DNA of 64,000 nt. Origin: Cenococcum geophilum 1.58 (taxonomy: Eukaryota; Ascomycota; Dothideomycetes; Gloniales; Gloniaceae). The notes beneath the pieces are model-generated. The model was given only the letters and a program-made list of their open reading frames with translations. It had not been told where the DNA came from and searched no databases. Positions 24,968 to 39,800 of this stretch are shown here, one piece after another (positions within the stretch are counted from its first letter, which is position 1; the number at the start of each line of letters is the position of its first letter). The stretch lies in contig KV748186.1 in assembly GCA_001692895.1 (NCBI GenBank), positions 2,161,785 through 2,225,784 on the forward strand, written 5' to 3'. The position numbers and the translations under genes are program-made.

Positions 24968-27900
24968 CTATCTCCCTCCTTTTTATTTTTGTCCTTAAAG
25001 ATTCCTAATATCTCTAAGTTATTTACTAAAGGTATAATATCTATCTAATTAATTTAGTTAATATTGTTACTTATTATACCTAAAGTAATTTCTTTATCTT
25101 TAACTGCTTGTTATATTCGCACTATTACTGCGATACTATCTCTTAGTAAGATTATATTATCTCCATATTCTTACTGTTTAAAAGAGGGGTTAATTTATAT
25201 TGCGTTAGCGAGTTCTTCTTTGCGATAACTGTCTTCTTACTTAGAGTGCACTAAAGCGAATATTTATTCGTCCTATAACGTTCGCTCCGTCTTTAATGCT
25301 AAATATATATAACTTATTACTCTTAATAGTTGTTTAGTTCCCTAATTAATTTGTCTTAGGATTTTATATTTAATTTACTGCTATATAGCTAGATAATAAA
25401 CTGTCTATTACTCTAGCGGAGTTATACTATTTCTATAATATAGAATAGAAGGCTGCCGATACTTAATAACGGGCCCTTAAGTCTTATCTTACGGCGTCTA
25501 CTTAGTTAATCCGTCTTAAAAAGGTCTATAAGAAGGTCTATTTTAAGAAATAGAAACTTATAAAATAGAGTTTATAGGAACTTAGTAATAAAAAAACGGA
25601 TTCTCTTCTAATAGAGAAGGAAATAGATCTAAGTAGTTTAGCAACTGCTCTTCTTAGGTCCCCCTTAGGTAACTTATTTTTTTATAATCCTTTTTTATTA
25701 ATGCTGCCTAACCTAATTTCTTCTAATACTCCTATACCTTTTTAATAGCGTTTTTTAAATTTTCTAGTAGCTCCTAGGTAGTCTTAGTATAGCCTATCCA
25801 CTTAACCTTATACTATATTTTATTATTAATGTCCTTATAACTAATAATCTTCGAAACTTACTATTTATCTTCTTCCTGTCCTCTATACGTGTCTGCTTTA
25901 TAAACTAGTAGCTTAATATTCCTATATACTAGCTCTAGCATTATAATATGCTATATAGGGTAGATCTTTATCTTAGCTAGTAGGTTTAACTTAAACGTAA
26001 CTAGTAAAATCCTTTATATAATTTTAAAAGGTCTTAGTCTAATGTAGTCTAACTTCTTACTTAGTTATTAACTCTTAAAAATTTTGTATAGTAGCTATAC
26101 TTTATCTCCCTCCTTAAGATCTAGTCCCTTAGATCTCTTAGTATTATAGTACTTTTTTATTTTTTCTTATACTTTCTTTACTAATTCCATAAGGTTTATA
26201 TAAAGATTTATTAACGTCTTTATTTTTTTTTAGCTATGCTACTTATTTTCTTTACTTACTATAATAATAATAATGTTCTTAGCTTATATCCATAATTCGC
26301 CTTAAATAGTAATATACCTATTCTTTTTTAAGGTATTATATTATATATAAACTGTATAATTAGTAATAGCGATACCTAATTATTCTATATATAATTAATA
26401 TAGTATCTTAAATACTGTTCTAGCATCTAATTTAATCTTTCCGTTTAACTGTCTATTTATAGATAATATATAGTAAAAGTTGCTGCTCTAACTCCTTACT
26501 CTACTAAGAATACTTCCTAGAATACTACTATAAATCTTAGATCTCTATCCAATATGATTTTACTTAGTGCTCTATATTTCGCGAATACTTCCTTAATATA
26601 GATTCTAGCGACATCTTCTACTAATATTTCTTCTGTACATACTATAAAGTATCCCTACTTTATAAGCTTATCTACTATTACTAAAATTATGTTATAATTC
26701 CGTCTAGTAATAGGATCTCTTAACTTTAGTAACTTAATAATAAAGTCCTATAATATGACCTCCTATAGTCTCTCTAGTATTTTAATAGGTTATAGCCCTC
26801 CATATAGCTTATACCTCATTAGTTTATTTCTTTAGTAATTTAAACACTCTTTTATTACTTTTTTGCGATATTTTAGATTCTATTAATAATATATTCTTCC
26901 TAGAGTCTTAACACTAAGCCCGTGGCCCTATTATATCCTTAAGTTATTCCTTTATAAAAGTCCTCTACGAAATGCTCTACTATACTTCACTTCCTAATTT
27001 TCGTATATATCCGTTTATAGATCTTCTAGCTATACTTCTAAAAGCTCTTTAGTGTTTTATAGACTCTTTCTAGCTTCTTTTAGGTTGCTATAATTTTTGG
27101 ATAATTATACCTAATTAATCCGTCTATATCTTTTTGCAGTAAAGCCCCTAATAGCTTTTCGTTATTCTATAGTTTAGCTTTTTAACTTAGAGCATCTACT
27201 TATATATTATCCGTGCCTTTAATATACTAAATCTTAAAATAGTATTCCGTAAGTATCTCTACCTATCTAACCTATCTTTAGTTAAGTTCCTTTATTATTA
27301 GAAATCCTATTAGGTTTTTATAATCCGTTTTAACTATAAATAGTTTCTCTATACCTTATAAAAATGCTCTCTATTCCTTTAGTGCTATAACTATACCTAG
27401 TAACTCCTTATTATAGATATTATAGTTTAATTCTAGTAGTATTATCTTCTAACTATAGTATACCACTAGGTGCTATCCATCTTAATATTTCTATATAAAG
27501 TATACCCCTAGTATAAAGTCTAATGTATCTATTTCTATAACTATCTCTAGTTTTAGTTAATAGATCTTAAGAACTAGCTCCTAGGTAAATAATTCTTTAA
27601 CTCTTTTAAATAATTCTTATTACTCTTCTCCCTATACCTATAGTTCTTCTTTCTTCGTTAATTATATAAATAGTTTAATATCTTTTAACTATTGCGCTAT
27701 AAACCTTCTATAGTAATTACAAACCCCTAAAAACAACCTTAACTATATAACATTCTCTAGTTCTTACTAATTTACTATAGCCTTAATCTTCTTTAGATCT
27801 ATACTAAGTTAGTTTAGTTTAATAATAAATCTAACAAAACCGGTCTTCCTTATAAAGAACTCGTATTTTTTAATTGCTACTAGTATCTATTCTTCTTATA

Positions 27901-30900
27901 GTCTCCTTAAGACCTATTTAACGTATTCCCTATATTCTTCCTTAGTTATTAAGTAGATAATAATGTTGTTAAGATATACTATAACAAATTCATCTAAGTG
28001 TTCTCCTAATATATTGTTAATACGCTTTTAGAATATTACTAGTGCGTTTATAAGCCCGAATTATATAACTAATAGTTTATATAGTCCTTCCTTTAATCTA
28101 AAGGCTGCTTTTTATTTATTGCCTTCCTTAATTCTAATCTAATGGTACGCCTATCTTAGATCTATCTTTATAAAGATTTATACATTACTTATCCTATTTT
28201 AGATTTCGCTAATTAAAGGTAAAGAATACCTATCCTTTTAAGTAATGCTATTTAACTATCTATAGTCGATATATAATCTAAGTTTTCTATTTTTCTTTAG
28301 TATAAATAGTACTAGATAACCTACTAATAACTACGATGGTCTAATGTATCCCTTTTATAGGTTTTCCTAGATAAACTCTTTTAATGCTCTACCTTCTTCT
28401 TTAGTAAGCTTATAGGTTAGAAAGAACCTTAAACTTATTCCTAGTTCTAACTCTATTTTATAGTCCTATGCTATATATTTTACTAGCTTTTTACTTTTTA
28501 GGCTCTATAGCTTTTTACTATACTTATAGTATCTTTTTAGTATATAACTTAAGCCTCGCTTAGTCTCTTTATATATCGCTCCAACTTAGTACTATACTAA
28601 CTTAGTTTACTATTATATTTTACGGTGTTAAGTATCTCTAATATTAACCTAACCTATAATCTAATTAATCTTTAGATTATATTCTTATAACTAAGGTATA
28701 CCTAATACTGCCTTATCCCGTCCTAATAGTAGGATATTAAAAGACATCTTAATTTATCTCCCTTTAATGGTTATCTAAATAGGTCCTGTTTTAAGACTAA
28801 TAATCCCTCCTTCGTAGGCTATTAGATCTCCTAAAATTATAACTAATAGGTAAAGTTATTCCTTCTATCTATAAGGTAATCCTATTCTCTTAACTACTAC
28901 TAGTAAAATATAGTTTCGCGTTACTCTACTATCTATTAGTGCTTTAAACTGTTAATCTTACTACTTAACTTATAAATTTAGGTATTATCCTTAAATTTCT
29001 TTAAGGGTCTAAGGCTTTACTACTGGCTCCCTCTAGTCCTATAGGCCTCTACTTTTCCTAACTATTAATTACTTAATCCTATTATACTTAGCTTACTCTT
29101 TAGCTAATACCTAGTTCGCTTTTTGTCTTCTATATACTATAGACATGTATTCTCTAGGTATTCCCACTACTATTATTCGTCTAGGTATTCTTCTATAAGG
29201 AATCTTTTTAGTTAAAGTATTAAGTCTCCTAACTCTTAAACTTCTATTAAATACCAGCCGTATATATACTTAGTATTTTTATACTATTGCTTATCTAGCG
29301 CCTAATATATCCTTATAGGGTATTTCTAATTCTTTTTCTTTAGATTCTTGTGCATCTTATATATATTATCTACGCATATAATCCATAATAGCGTATAGTA
29401 TGCTAGGTGCTTTAGGTTAACTCTTAACTTATTTTTATCTTTAAGTTTAAACCTCTATTATATTAATCTAAACATTATAACTTTATTTACAGGTACTAAA
29501 ACGCGTTTTTTACTTCTCTAGTCCTTAGATCGTTCCTCTAGATCCTTTAATATTATAATTAAGGCTCCTCTAATATAAGTTATAGCCTTTTCTATAATTA
29601 GGTGGTTTTAGATAACTTATTTATCTAACTATATATAGAAATCTTCCCACTCGTTATTATATCGCTGCCTATACTACTTTTAGTATAGCTATTAGAGTAT
29701 ATACGGCTTGTCTGTAAGGAAGTATCTTTTTATTACTATATTATAATAGCCCTTTATATATCGTTCTTTAAACCTAATAGGAATTTCTAAATCCTCTTTA
29801 TTTTCTAGTTCGGTAAGCCACTTGGCTTTTAGTATGCCTGCTCTAGGCCTATTAGTAATTCTTTATACTAGTGCTCTATCCCTTATACGTCCTAATATGC
29901 TAAATCTCTTATCTAGTTTCTGTTCTTGCTATACGATAATCCTTTGCCTAAATTCTTCTATAGTTTCTTTTGGTTTACGTCTTATAAATAGATCCTTAAA
30001 GTTGTCTTACTTCTTAATCGTGGTATTAACATTTTAATCCTTAGGCCGAACACTGCGTCCCCCTAGTAAGTCTTTTAGGTCTATATATCTATCCCCTAAT
30101 TTAACTACTATTTATATTACAGATTCTCTAATTTCTTATCTTCTACTTATAGATGTCCTTATTTATACCTTAAATCTTTAGTCCCTTAGATTTTCTAATC
30201 CTAAGCTTGCTTCTAGCTTAAGCTTAGCTCCAGCCTTAGTCTAACTAGGCTTTATTAGTGTTCTTAACTTATCTTAAGAGTCTTAAATCTTACTTATCTT
30301 ATCTTAAAAGTCTTATACCTTTAGGAAACTTCGTCCTAAGCTTATTTATATATTACTAAACTAAGCTATTATTTTACTCTATTAGTTATCGTCCGTTATA
30401 GGTCCTTAAGCTTACCTTATCTCGTTTTAAGAATCTTAGTCGTCTCTTATCTTATCTTAAGAATCTTAAGCCTTTAGCCTTTTGCCTTTATTAAGTGCCG
30501 AAGTAGTTTACTGCCTTACTTCTCTTACGTCTTATAAAGCGATAGACATTGTGTTTAGTAGGGTCTTAATCCCTACTAATATTCCCTATTTTATAGTGGA
30601 ATTATCCTCTACCTCTTATATAACATCTCTAAGGTCTATATATTCCTAGTAAACCGCTTATATCGCCTTATTATTATAAAATATTTCACCTACGTTAAAT
30701 TTATTGTCCTTAATATCCGATCTGCGAACTAGTTTATTAGTTCCTTTATATTCCGCTAAATATAGCTTTTATAGCTAATAGCTTACGCCGTACTTAGCGT
30801 CCTTATAAATTTAGTATGCGTTATTATAACAAAATGCAAAACTTTTAATTAAACACTCTTTTATTCCTTATAGCATATTATTATCCCTCTATATATATAT

Positions 30901-32040
30901 ATCGTCTACTAGTCTTATCCCTTTTACTATATAGTGACTTTAACTACTTTTATAGTCTTTAATATAATAACCTTATTTTCCGCAATTTATATAAGCATCC
31001 TCTTTAAACTATTTTTCTTATTATAGAGTCCACCTAAACGTCTTCTACTACTAAGATCCCTGGTTTAGCCTCTGCTCCTTAGGTCTTTAATTACTTAATT
31101 TTTACCCTCTAGGTTTCTATAATCTTTTATTTTATCTTTTAGATTCTTTAGTACTACTTAGGTCTATTAGCTCTGCGCCATACTATAGTTTTTAACTTAG
31201 CTTTAGTTATTACGTACTCTACGCCTTATATAACTATAAAACTTTATCTTAACCTCTCTTAGCCTATTCCCTTTAGTAGATATAATTATTAATCTTAATT
31301 ACTTAATCTATTAATTCCCTTAGAGTGTCCATATCTTCTATTAGGATAATTACGTCCTAGACTTTAGCCTTAAGTCCTTACTTATACTATGCTATAAGCG
31401 CCTTATTATTCCACTTAACTTATATTGCTAACATCTAGAACTACGTTATATACTTAATTGCTAAGGTTTATTATATAATATCTTAGAGTTTTCTTTTCGC
31501 TATAATTACTACCTCTAGGTCTCTAAATATTTATATAAATTGCTTTATAAACCCTTCCTAGCTTAAGAATATAAACCGTACATCCTAATTAGTGGTTGTT
31601 ATTCTATTTACTTATATTTCTATAAGGTAAAGCTTAAACCACTTAAGTACTCTTCCTAATAGGAATAGTCCTATATATGCTATTTAATCTATAGGTATTA
31701 ATAGCTTGGCTCCTTCTTATATAACCTTAAAGTGCATTTATATAAGGAATCCTTTAAGCTTTAATCTTTCTCTAGAGTACCTCTTAATTAATAGTAACTT
31801 AATCTTCGCTGCTCTAATTCTATTAACCCTTTCTTCTAGCGCTATATTGTTAGTTATTAACTAGTTAACTATCTCTTATAGCTGTCCAACCGTTACAGGT
31901 TGCTATAAGTTAGTATCTACTATACTAGTATCACCTCCTAACCTTAAAGTAGTTGCCGCCGTTAATGGCGTTATGGTGGCTGCTTTTGGTGGCATATTAT
32001 TCGACTTTCTATATTTAATACTATAACTAGGTAGTAATTA

Positions 32041-32463
32041 TGTAACGGAACCTTATAGCAAGTACTACAATGGGCTCGTTAATAGGCTAGATGTATAGGT
32101 AATGTAAATTAAAGTTATAACGTAATAATAACTAGTGGAGTAGTTGCCTAATAAATTAACTCTAATTGTATTCTAAGAATTACTATAAGGAAGGAACTAT
32201 CTAGGTAGGGACTAAGGGTCCTTAAATACACAACTGTACTCCTATAAAATCCTTCTTATACGTAATAAACGTGCGCTTTATCTACTCTATTACGGATTAT
32301 ATAGATCCTATAAATTATATAGATTATATTACATGACCTTAGCTACCATTCCTCGTTATATAGCTCTATCGGCTCCATTCTAAACCGTGCTTATATTAAC
32401 TAACTAGCTTCTTCTAACTCTTCTCTAAGTAGTTATAACATTGTACTTAAAGCGTCCGTAATA
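32041..32463 (-). repeat. 5' LTR of Gypsy A3
   Basis: 423 bp matching 24544-24967, including the subtype segment; followed by TTAAG and then the resumed sequence of B. Confidence 0.92.
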
Positions 32464-35400
32464 TTAAGTACTATAACTATACCTAACAGCTCTTTATTAT
32501 AGACGTTATAGTTTAACTCTAATAGTGTTATCTTTCTACTATAGTATAATACTGGATGCTATGCGTCCTTATGCCTTTATAGTAAGCATACTCCTAATAT
32601 ATAGTCTAATACGTCCGTTTCTATAACCGTTTCTAATCCTAGTTAGTAGATTTTAAGGATTAGCTCTTAGGTAAATAACTTCTTCTATTTATCTCCCTAT
32701 ACCTATAGTTCCTCTTTCTTCATAAGCCTAGTAAACAGTTTAATATTCTTTAACTATTATGCTATAAACCTTCTATAGTAGTTGCAAAACCCTAAGAATA
32801 ACCTTAACTATATTATATTCTCTAGTTCTTACCAACTTACTATAGCTTTAATCTTTTTTAGGTCTATACTAATATAACCTAGTTTAATAATAAATATAAT
32901 AAAACCGGTCTTCCTTATAAAGAACTTATATTTCTTAATTACTACTAGTATCTATTCTTCCTATAGTCTCTTTAAAACCCATTTAACGTATTCCCCGTGT
33001 TCTTCCTTAGTTATTAAGTAGATAATAATATTGTTAAGGTATGCTATAACAAACTCGTTAAGGTATTCTCCTAATACACTATTAATTTGGTTCTAAAACG
33101 TTGCTAGTATATTTATTAATCCAAATTATATAACTAATAGTTTATATAGTCCTTTTCTTAACCTAAAAGCTACCTTCTATTTATTGCCTTCCTTAATTCT
33201 AATCTAATAGTACGCCTATCTTAGATCTATCTTTATAAAGATTTACGCGTTACCTATCCAATCTTAAATTTTACTAATTAAGGGTAAAGGATACCTATCC
33301 TTTCGGGTAATGCTGTTTAACTATCTATAATTAATATATAGCCTAAGTTTTCCGTTTTTCTTTAGTATGAATAGTACTAGATAACCTACTAATAACTATA
33401 ATAGTCTAATATATCCCTTTTATAAGTTTTCTTAAATAAACTCTTTAAGTGCTCTAGACTCTTTTTTAGTAAGCTTATAGGTTAAAAAGAACCTTAGATT
33501 TATTCCCAGTTCTAACTCTATCTTATAGTTTTACGCTATATAATCTACTAGCTTTTTACTTTTTAAACTCTATAGTTTTTTACTATACTTATGGTATCTC
33601 TTTAGTATATAACTTAAGCTTCGCTTAGTCTCCTTATATATTACTCCAACTTAGTACTATACTAACTTAGTTTACTATTATATTTTACGTTATTAAGTAT
33701 TTCTAATATTAACCTAACCTATAATCCAATTAATCTTTAGATTATACTCCTATAACTAAGGCATACCTAATACTACCTTATCCCGTCCTAATGGTAGGAT
33801 ATTAAAAGATATCTTAATTTATCTCCCTTTAATAGTTATCTAAATAGGTCCTATTTTAAGATTAATAATCCCTCCTTTATAGGCTATTAGATCTCCTAAA
33901 ATTATAACTAATAAGTAAAATTACTTCTTCTATCTATAAGGTAATCCCATTCTTTTAACTACTATTAGTAAAATATAGTCTTATATTACCCCACTATCTA
34001 TTAGTGCTTTAAACTACTAATCTTACTATTTAACTTATAAATTTTAGGTGTTATTCTTAAATTCCTTTAAGGGTCTAAGGCTCTACTACTGGCTCCCTTT
34101 AGTTTTATAGGCCTCTACTTTTCCTAACTATTAGCTACTTAATTCTTATATACTTAGCTTATCCTTTAGCTAATACCTAATTTGCTTTTTATCTTCTATA
34201 TACTATAGACATATATTCTTTAGGCATTTCTACTACTATTATCTATCTAAATATTCTTCCATAAGGAATCTTTTTAGTTAAAATATTAAGTCCCCTAACT
34301 CTTAAACTTCTACTAAATGCTATCTATATAGGTACTTAGTATTCCTATACTATTGCTTATCTAGCGCCTAATATATCCTTATAGGGTATTTCCGATTCTT
34401 TTTCTTTAGATTTTTGTATATTTTATATATATTGTCTATATATATAATCTATAATAGCGTATAGTATATAGGGTGCTTTAGGTTAACTCTTAACTTGTCT
34501 TTATCTTTAAGTTTAAACCTTTATTATACTAATCTAAACGTTATAACTTTATTTATAGGTACTAAGATGCGTTTCTTGCTTCTTTAGTCCTCTAATTATT
34601 CCTTTAAATCCTTTAACGTTATAATTAAGGCTCCTTTAATATAAGTTATAGCCTTCTCTATAATCGGGTAGTTTTAGATAACTTATTTATCTAACTACAT
34701 ATAGAAATCTTCCCACTTATTGTTATATCGTTGCCTATACTACTTTTAGTATAGCTGCTAGAGTGTATATAGCTTATCCGTAAGGAAGTATCTTCTTATT
34801 ACTGCGTTGTAATAGCCTTTTATATATCATTCTTTAAACCTAGTAGGAATCCCTAGATCCTCTTCATCTTTTAATTTAATAAGCTATTTAGCTCTTAACG
34901 TGCCTGCCTTAGGCCTATTAGTAATTCTTTATATAGGTACTCTATCCCTTATACGTCCTAATATACTAAATCTTTTATCTAGTTTCTATTCTTGCTATAC
35001 AATAATTCTTTATCTAAATTCTTCTATAGTTTCTTTTAGTTTGCGTCTTATAGATAAATCCTTAAAGTCTTCTTGCTTCTTAATCTTAGTATTAATATTT
35101 TAATTCTATTACTAAGCCTTGCTTACAATTTCTTTAATAGTCCTTATTCTATTACTAAAATCTTAGTCCTATAAGATTCTTAATCCTAAGCTTACTTCTA
35201 TCTTAAGCTTTACTCTAGCCTTAGCCTAACTAAGCTTTACTAGTATTCTCGTCTTGTTTTAAGAGTCTTATATTTTTAGGAAACTTCGTCCTAAGCTTAT
35301 TTATATATTGCTAAACTAAGCCAATGCCCTACTCTATTGGTTATCGTCTATTATAGGTCCTTAAGCTTACCTTATCTTATCTTAAGAATCTTAAGCTTTT

Positions 35401-36441
35401 AGCCTTTTACCTTTATTAAGTGCCGAAGTAGTTCACTGCCTTACTTATCTTATATCTTATAAAGCAATAGATATTGTATCTAGTGGGGTCTTAATCCCTA
35501 CTAATGTTCCCTATTCTATAGTGGAATTATTCTTTACCTCTTATATAACATCTCTAAGGTTTATATACTCCTAGTAAGCTACCCTTATTACCTTATTATT
35601 ACGAAATATTTTATCTATATTAAATTTATTATCTTTAATATCCGATCTACGAACTAGTTTATTAGTTCCTTTATATTCTGCTAATTATAGCTCTTATAGC
35701 TAATAGCTTGCGCCGTACTTAGCGTCCTTATAAATTTGGTATGCGTTATTATAACAAAACATAAAACTTTTAATTAAACATTCTTTTATTCCTCGTAGTA
35801 TATTATCGTCCCTCTATATATATATATCGTCTACTAGTCTTATTCCTTTTACTACGTAGTAACTCTAACTACTTTTATAGTTTTTAATATAATAACCCTA
35901 TTTTCCGCAATTTATATAAGCTCCTTTTTTAAACCATTTTTCTTGCTATAGAGTCCGCCTAAACGTCTTCTACTACTAAGATCTCTAGTTTAGCCTCTGC
36001 TCCTTAGACCTTTAATTACTTAATCTTTATCCTTTAGGTTTCTATAATTTCTTATTTTATCTTTTAGATTCTTTAGTACTACTTAGGTCTATTAGCTCTG
36101 CGCTATACTATAGTTTTTAACTTAGCTTTAGTTATTACGTACTTTACGCCTTATATAACTATAGAACTCTATCTTAGCCTCTTTTAGCCTGCTCCCTTTA
36201 GTAAATCTAATTGTTAATCTTAATCGCTTAATCTATTAGTTCCCTTAGGGTTTCTATATCTTCTATTGGGATAATTACGTCCTAGACTTTAGCCTTAAGT
36301 CCTTACTTATACTATACTATAAGCGCCTTATTATTCTACTTAACTTATATTACTAACGTCTAAAACTGCGTTATATACTTAATTACTAAGGTTTATTATA
36401 TAATGTCTTAGAGTTTTTTTTCCGCCGTGGTTACTGCCTTT

Positions 36442-36867
36442 TGTTACGGACGCTTTAAGTACGATGTTACGACTACTTGGGGAAGAGTCGGAAAAAGCTA
36501 GTTAGTTGATTTAGGCACGGTCTAGGATGGAACCGGTAGAACCATGTGATGAGGAATAGTAGCCGAGGTTATATAATGTGCTACGTATTAAACAAGAGGA
36601 ATAAGAGGAACTTACGTACCTTATGTATAAGACGTATATTACGTATAAGAAGGATTTTATAGAAGTACGGTTGTATATTTAAGGACCCTTAGTCCCTACC
36701 TAGATAGTTCCTTCCTTATAGTAATTTTTAGAATATAATTGGAGTTAATCTATTGGGCAACTACTCTACTAGTTATTATTACTTGTTAACTCCTAGTACT
36801 TGTATTTCCTATATACCTAGCCTAATAATAGGACCTACTGTAGTTCTTACTATAAGGTTCCGTTATA
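36442..36867 (+). repeat. 5' LTR of Gypsy A4
   Basis: 426 bp, starting TGTTACGGACGC and ending with the RIP form of GGTTCCGTTACA, the reverse complement of the other family A LTRs. Confidence 0.92.
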
Positions 36868-39800
36868 TAATTACTACCTAGTTATAGTATTAATATAAGG
36901 AAGTCGGATAACATGCCACTAAAAGCAGCTACCACAACGCTATTAACGGCGGCAACTACATTAAGGTTAGGTAACAACACCAGTATAGCAGACACTAACT
37001 TATAGCAACCTATAACGGTTAGATAGCTATAAGAGATAGTTAACTAGTTAATAGAAAATAATATAATGTTAAAAAACAGGATTAACGGGATAAGCGCAGC
37101 AAAGGTTAAGTTACTATTAATTAAAAGATTCTTAGGAAAGAGATTAAAGCTTAAAGAATTCCTTATATAAATGCACTTTAAGGTTACGTAAGAGGGAGCT
37201 AAGCTAGTAATACCTATGGATTAAATAGCATACGCAGAATTGTTCCTAACAGGAAGAGCACTTAAGTAGTTTAAGTCTTACCTTACGGAAATCTAGGCAA
37301 ATAGAATAACGACTATGAACTAAGAGGTACGGTTTATATTCTTAAGCTAGAATATATTTGTAGAGTAACTTATATAAATATTTAAAGACCTAGAGGTAGT
37401 AACTATAGCGGAAAGAAAACTCTAAGATATTACGTAGTAAACCTTAGCAATTAAGTATATAACGCAGTTTCAGATATTAGCAATATAAGTTAAGTAGAAT
37501 AATAGGGCGCTTATGGCACAGTATAAATAGGGACTTAAGGCTAAAGTCTAGGACGTAATTATTCTGATAAAAGATGCGGACACCCTAAGGGAATTAATAG
37601 ATTAAGTAATAAAGATTAATAATAGGATCTACTAGAGGGAATAGACTAAGAGAGGTTAAGATAGAGTTCTATAGTTATATAAGGCGCAGAGTACGTAATA
37701 ACTAAAGCTAAGTTAGAAACTATAGTATAGCGTAGAGCTAATAGACCTAAGTAGTACTAAGGAAGCCTATAAGAGATAGAGTAAGAAACTATAGAAACCT
37801 AGAGGTTAAGGATCTAGTAATTACAGGACTAAGAAGCAGAGGCTAAACTAGGGATCTTAGCAGTAGAAGATGTTTAGGCAGACTCTATAGCAAAGTTAAT
37901 GGTTTAGAGATAGAGCTTATATAAATTGCGGAAAATAAGGTTACTTCGCGAGGGATTATAAAGATGGTTAGAAGTACTATACAATAAAGGGAACTAGACT
38001 AGCGGCAGACAATATATATATATAAAGGGATAATAGTATACTATAAGGAACAAAAGAGTGTTTAATTAAAAGTTTTATATTTTGTTATAACAATGTATAC
38101 CAAATTTATAAAGACGCTAAGTATAGCGTAAGCTACTGGCTATAGGAGCTAATACCTATAGAATGTAGAGGAACCAATAAACTAGTTTATAAATTGGATA
38201 TTAAGGACAATAAATTTGATATAGGCGAAACATTCCGTGACAATAAGGCAATAAAGGCGGTTTACTAGGAACACGTAGCCATTAAAGATATTACACTAGA
38301 GGTAAAGGATAATTCTACTACAGAATAGGGAATATTAGTAGGGATTAAGACCCCACTAGACATAATGTTTATCGCTTCGTGAGATATAAGAGAAGTAGGA
38401 TAGTAAACTACTTTGGCACTTAATAAAGGCAAGAAGCTAAAGGCTTAAGATTCTTAAGATAAGATAAGAGACGACTGAGATTCTTAAGATAAGATAAGGT
38501 AAGCTTAAGGACCCATAACGGACAATAACCGATAGAGTAGAGTAGTAGCTTAGTTTAAAGATATACGAATAAGCTCGGGACGAAGATTTCTATAGGCATA
38601 AGATTCTTAAGACGAGATAAGTAAGATTTAAGACTCTTAAGATAAGATAAGAATACTAAGTAAGCCTAGTTGGACTAAGGCTGGAGCTAAGCTTAAGTTA
38701 GAAGTAAGCTTAAAATTAAAGAATCTAAGGGACTAAGAATTCGGAGTATAAATTAGGACACCTATAGGTAAGAAGTAAGGAGCTTCTTTATAGATTAGAG
38801 AATCTGCAATATAAACAGCAACTAGACTAGGAGATAGATATATAGACCTAGAGGACTTATTAGTAGAATACAGTGTTTGGACTAAAGATTAAAAAGTTAA
38901 TACTAAGATTAAGAAGTAAGACGACTTTAAGGATCTAAGCGCAAGGCGTAAACTAAAGGAAACTATAGAAGAATTTAGAGCAAGAATTATTGTATAGTAA
39001 GAACAGAAACTAGATAAGAGATCTAGTATATTAGGACGTATAAGGGACAGAGCGCTAGTATAAAGAACCACTAATAGGCTAAGAGTAGGTATACTAAGAG
39101 CTAAGTAGCTTACCGAACTGGAAAATAAAGAAAATCTAGGAATTCCTACTAGGTTTAAAGAACGACATATAAAGGGCTATTATAATATAGTAATAAAAAG
39201 ATACTTCCTTACGGATAAGCCGTATATACTCTAGCAGCTATACTAAAAGTGGTATAGGCAGCGACATAATAATAAGTGGGAAGATTTCTATATATAGTTG
39301 GACGAAAAAGTTATTTAAGACCACCTAATTATAGAAAAGGCTATAACTTATATTAAAGGAGCCTTAATTATAACGTTAAAGGATTTAGAGGAATGTTTAG
39401 AGGACTAGAGAAGTAAGAGACGTATTTTAGTACCCGCAAATAAAGTTATAACGTTTAGATTAGCATAATAAAGGTTTAAACTTAAGGATAAAGACAAGCT
39501 AAGAGTTAACCTAAAGCACCTAGTATACTACACGTTATTATAGATTGCGTGTATAGATAATATATATAAGATACATAAAAATCTAAAAGAAAAGAATTGG
39601 AAATACTCTATGAGGATATACTAGATAATAAATAAGTAATAGTATAGGAATGCTAAATATATATATAAATGGTATCTAGCAGAAGTCTAAGAGGAAGGAG
39701 ATTTAATACTTTAACTAGGAAGATTCCTTACGGAAAAATGCTTAAATAGACAATAGTGGTGGGAATGCCTAAAGAATATATATCTATGGTATATTAAAGA

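Larger units (their letters stand above)
24544..32463 (-). mobile_element. Ty3/Gypsy fossil A3 (family A), both LTRs and target duplication present
   Basis: 7.9-kb minus-strand element inserted in B. LTRs 24544-24967 and 32041-32463; target duplication TTAAG at 24539-24543 and 32464-32468. Reading leftwards from the 5' LTR: gag about 30540-32000, gag-protease linker about 29100-30050, protease about 28640-28960, RT about 27800-28400, RNase H about 27200-27540, integrase about 26050-26750, polypurine tract just right of 24967. Complete in outline but broken, with dozens of RIP-type breaks. Its LTRs carry an ATTATATAGATC-rich segment shared with A5 but not with A1, A2 or A4, so A3 and A5 form a subtype. 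Confidence 0.93.
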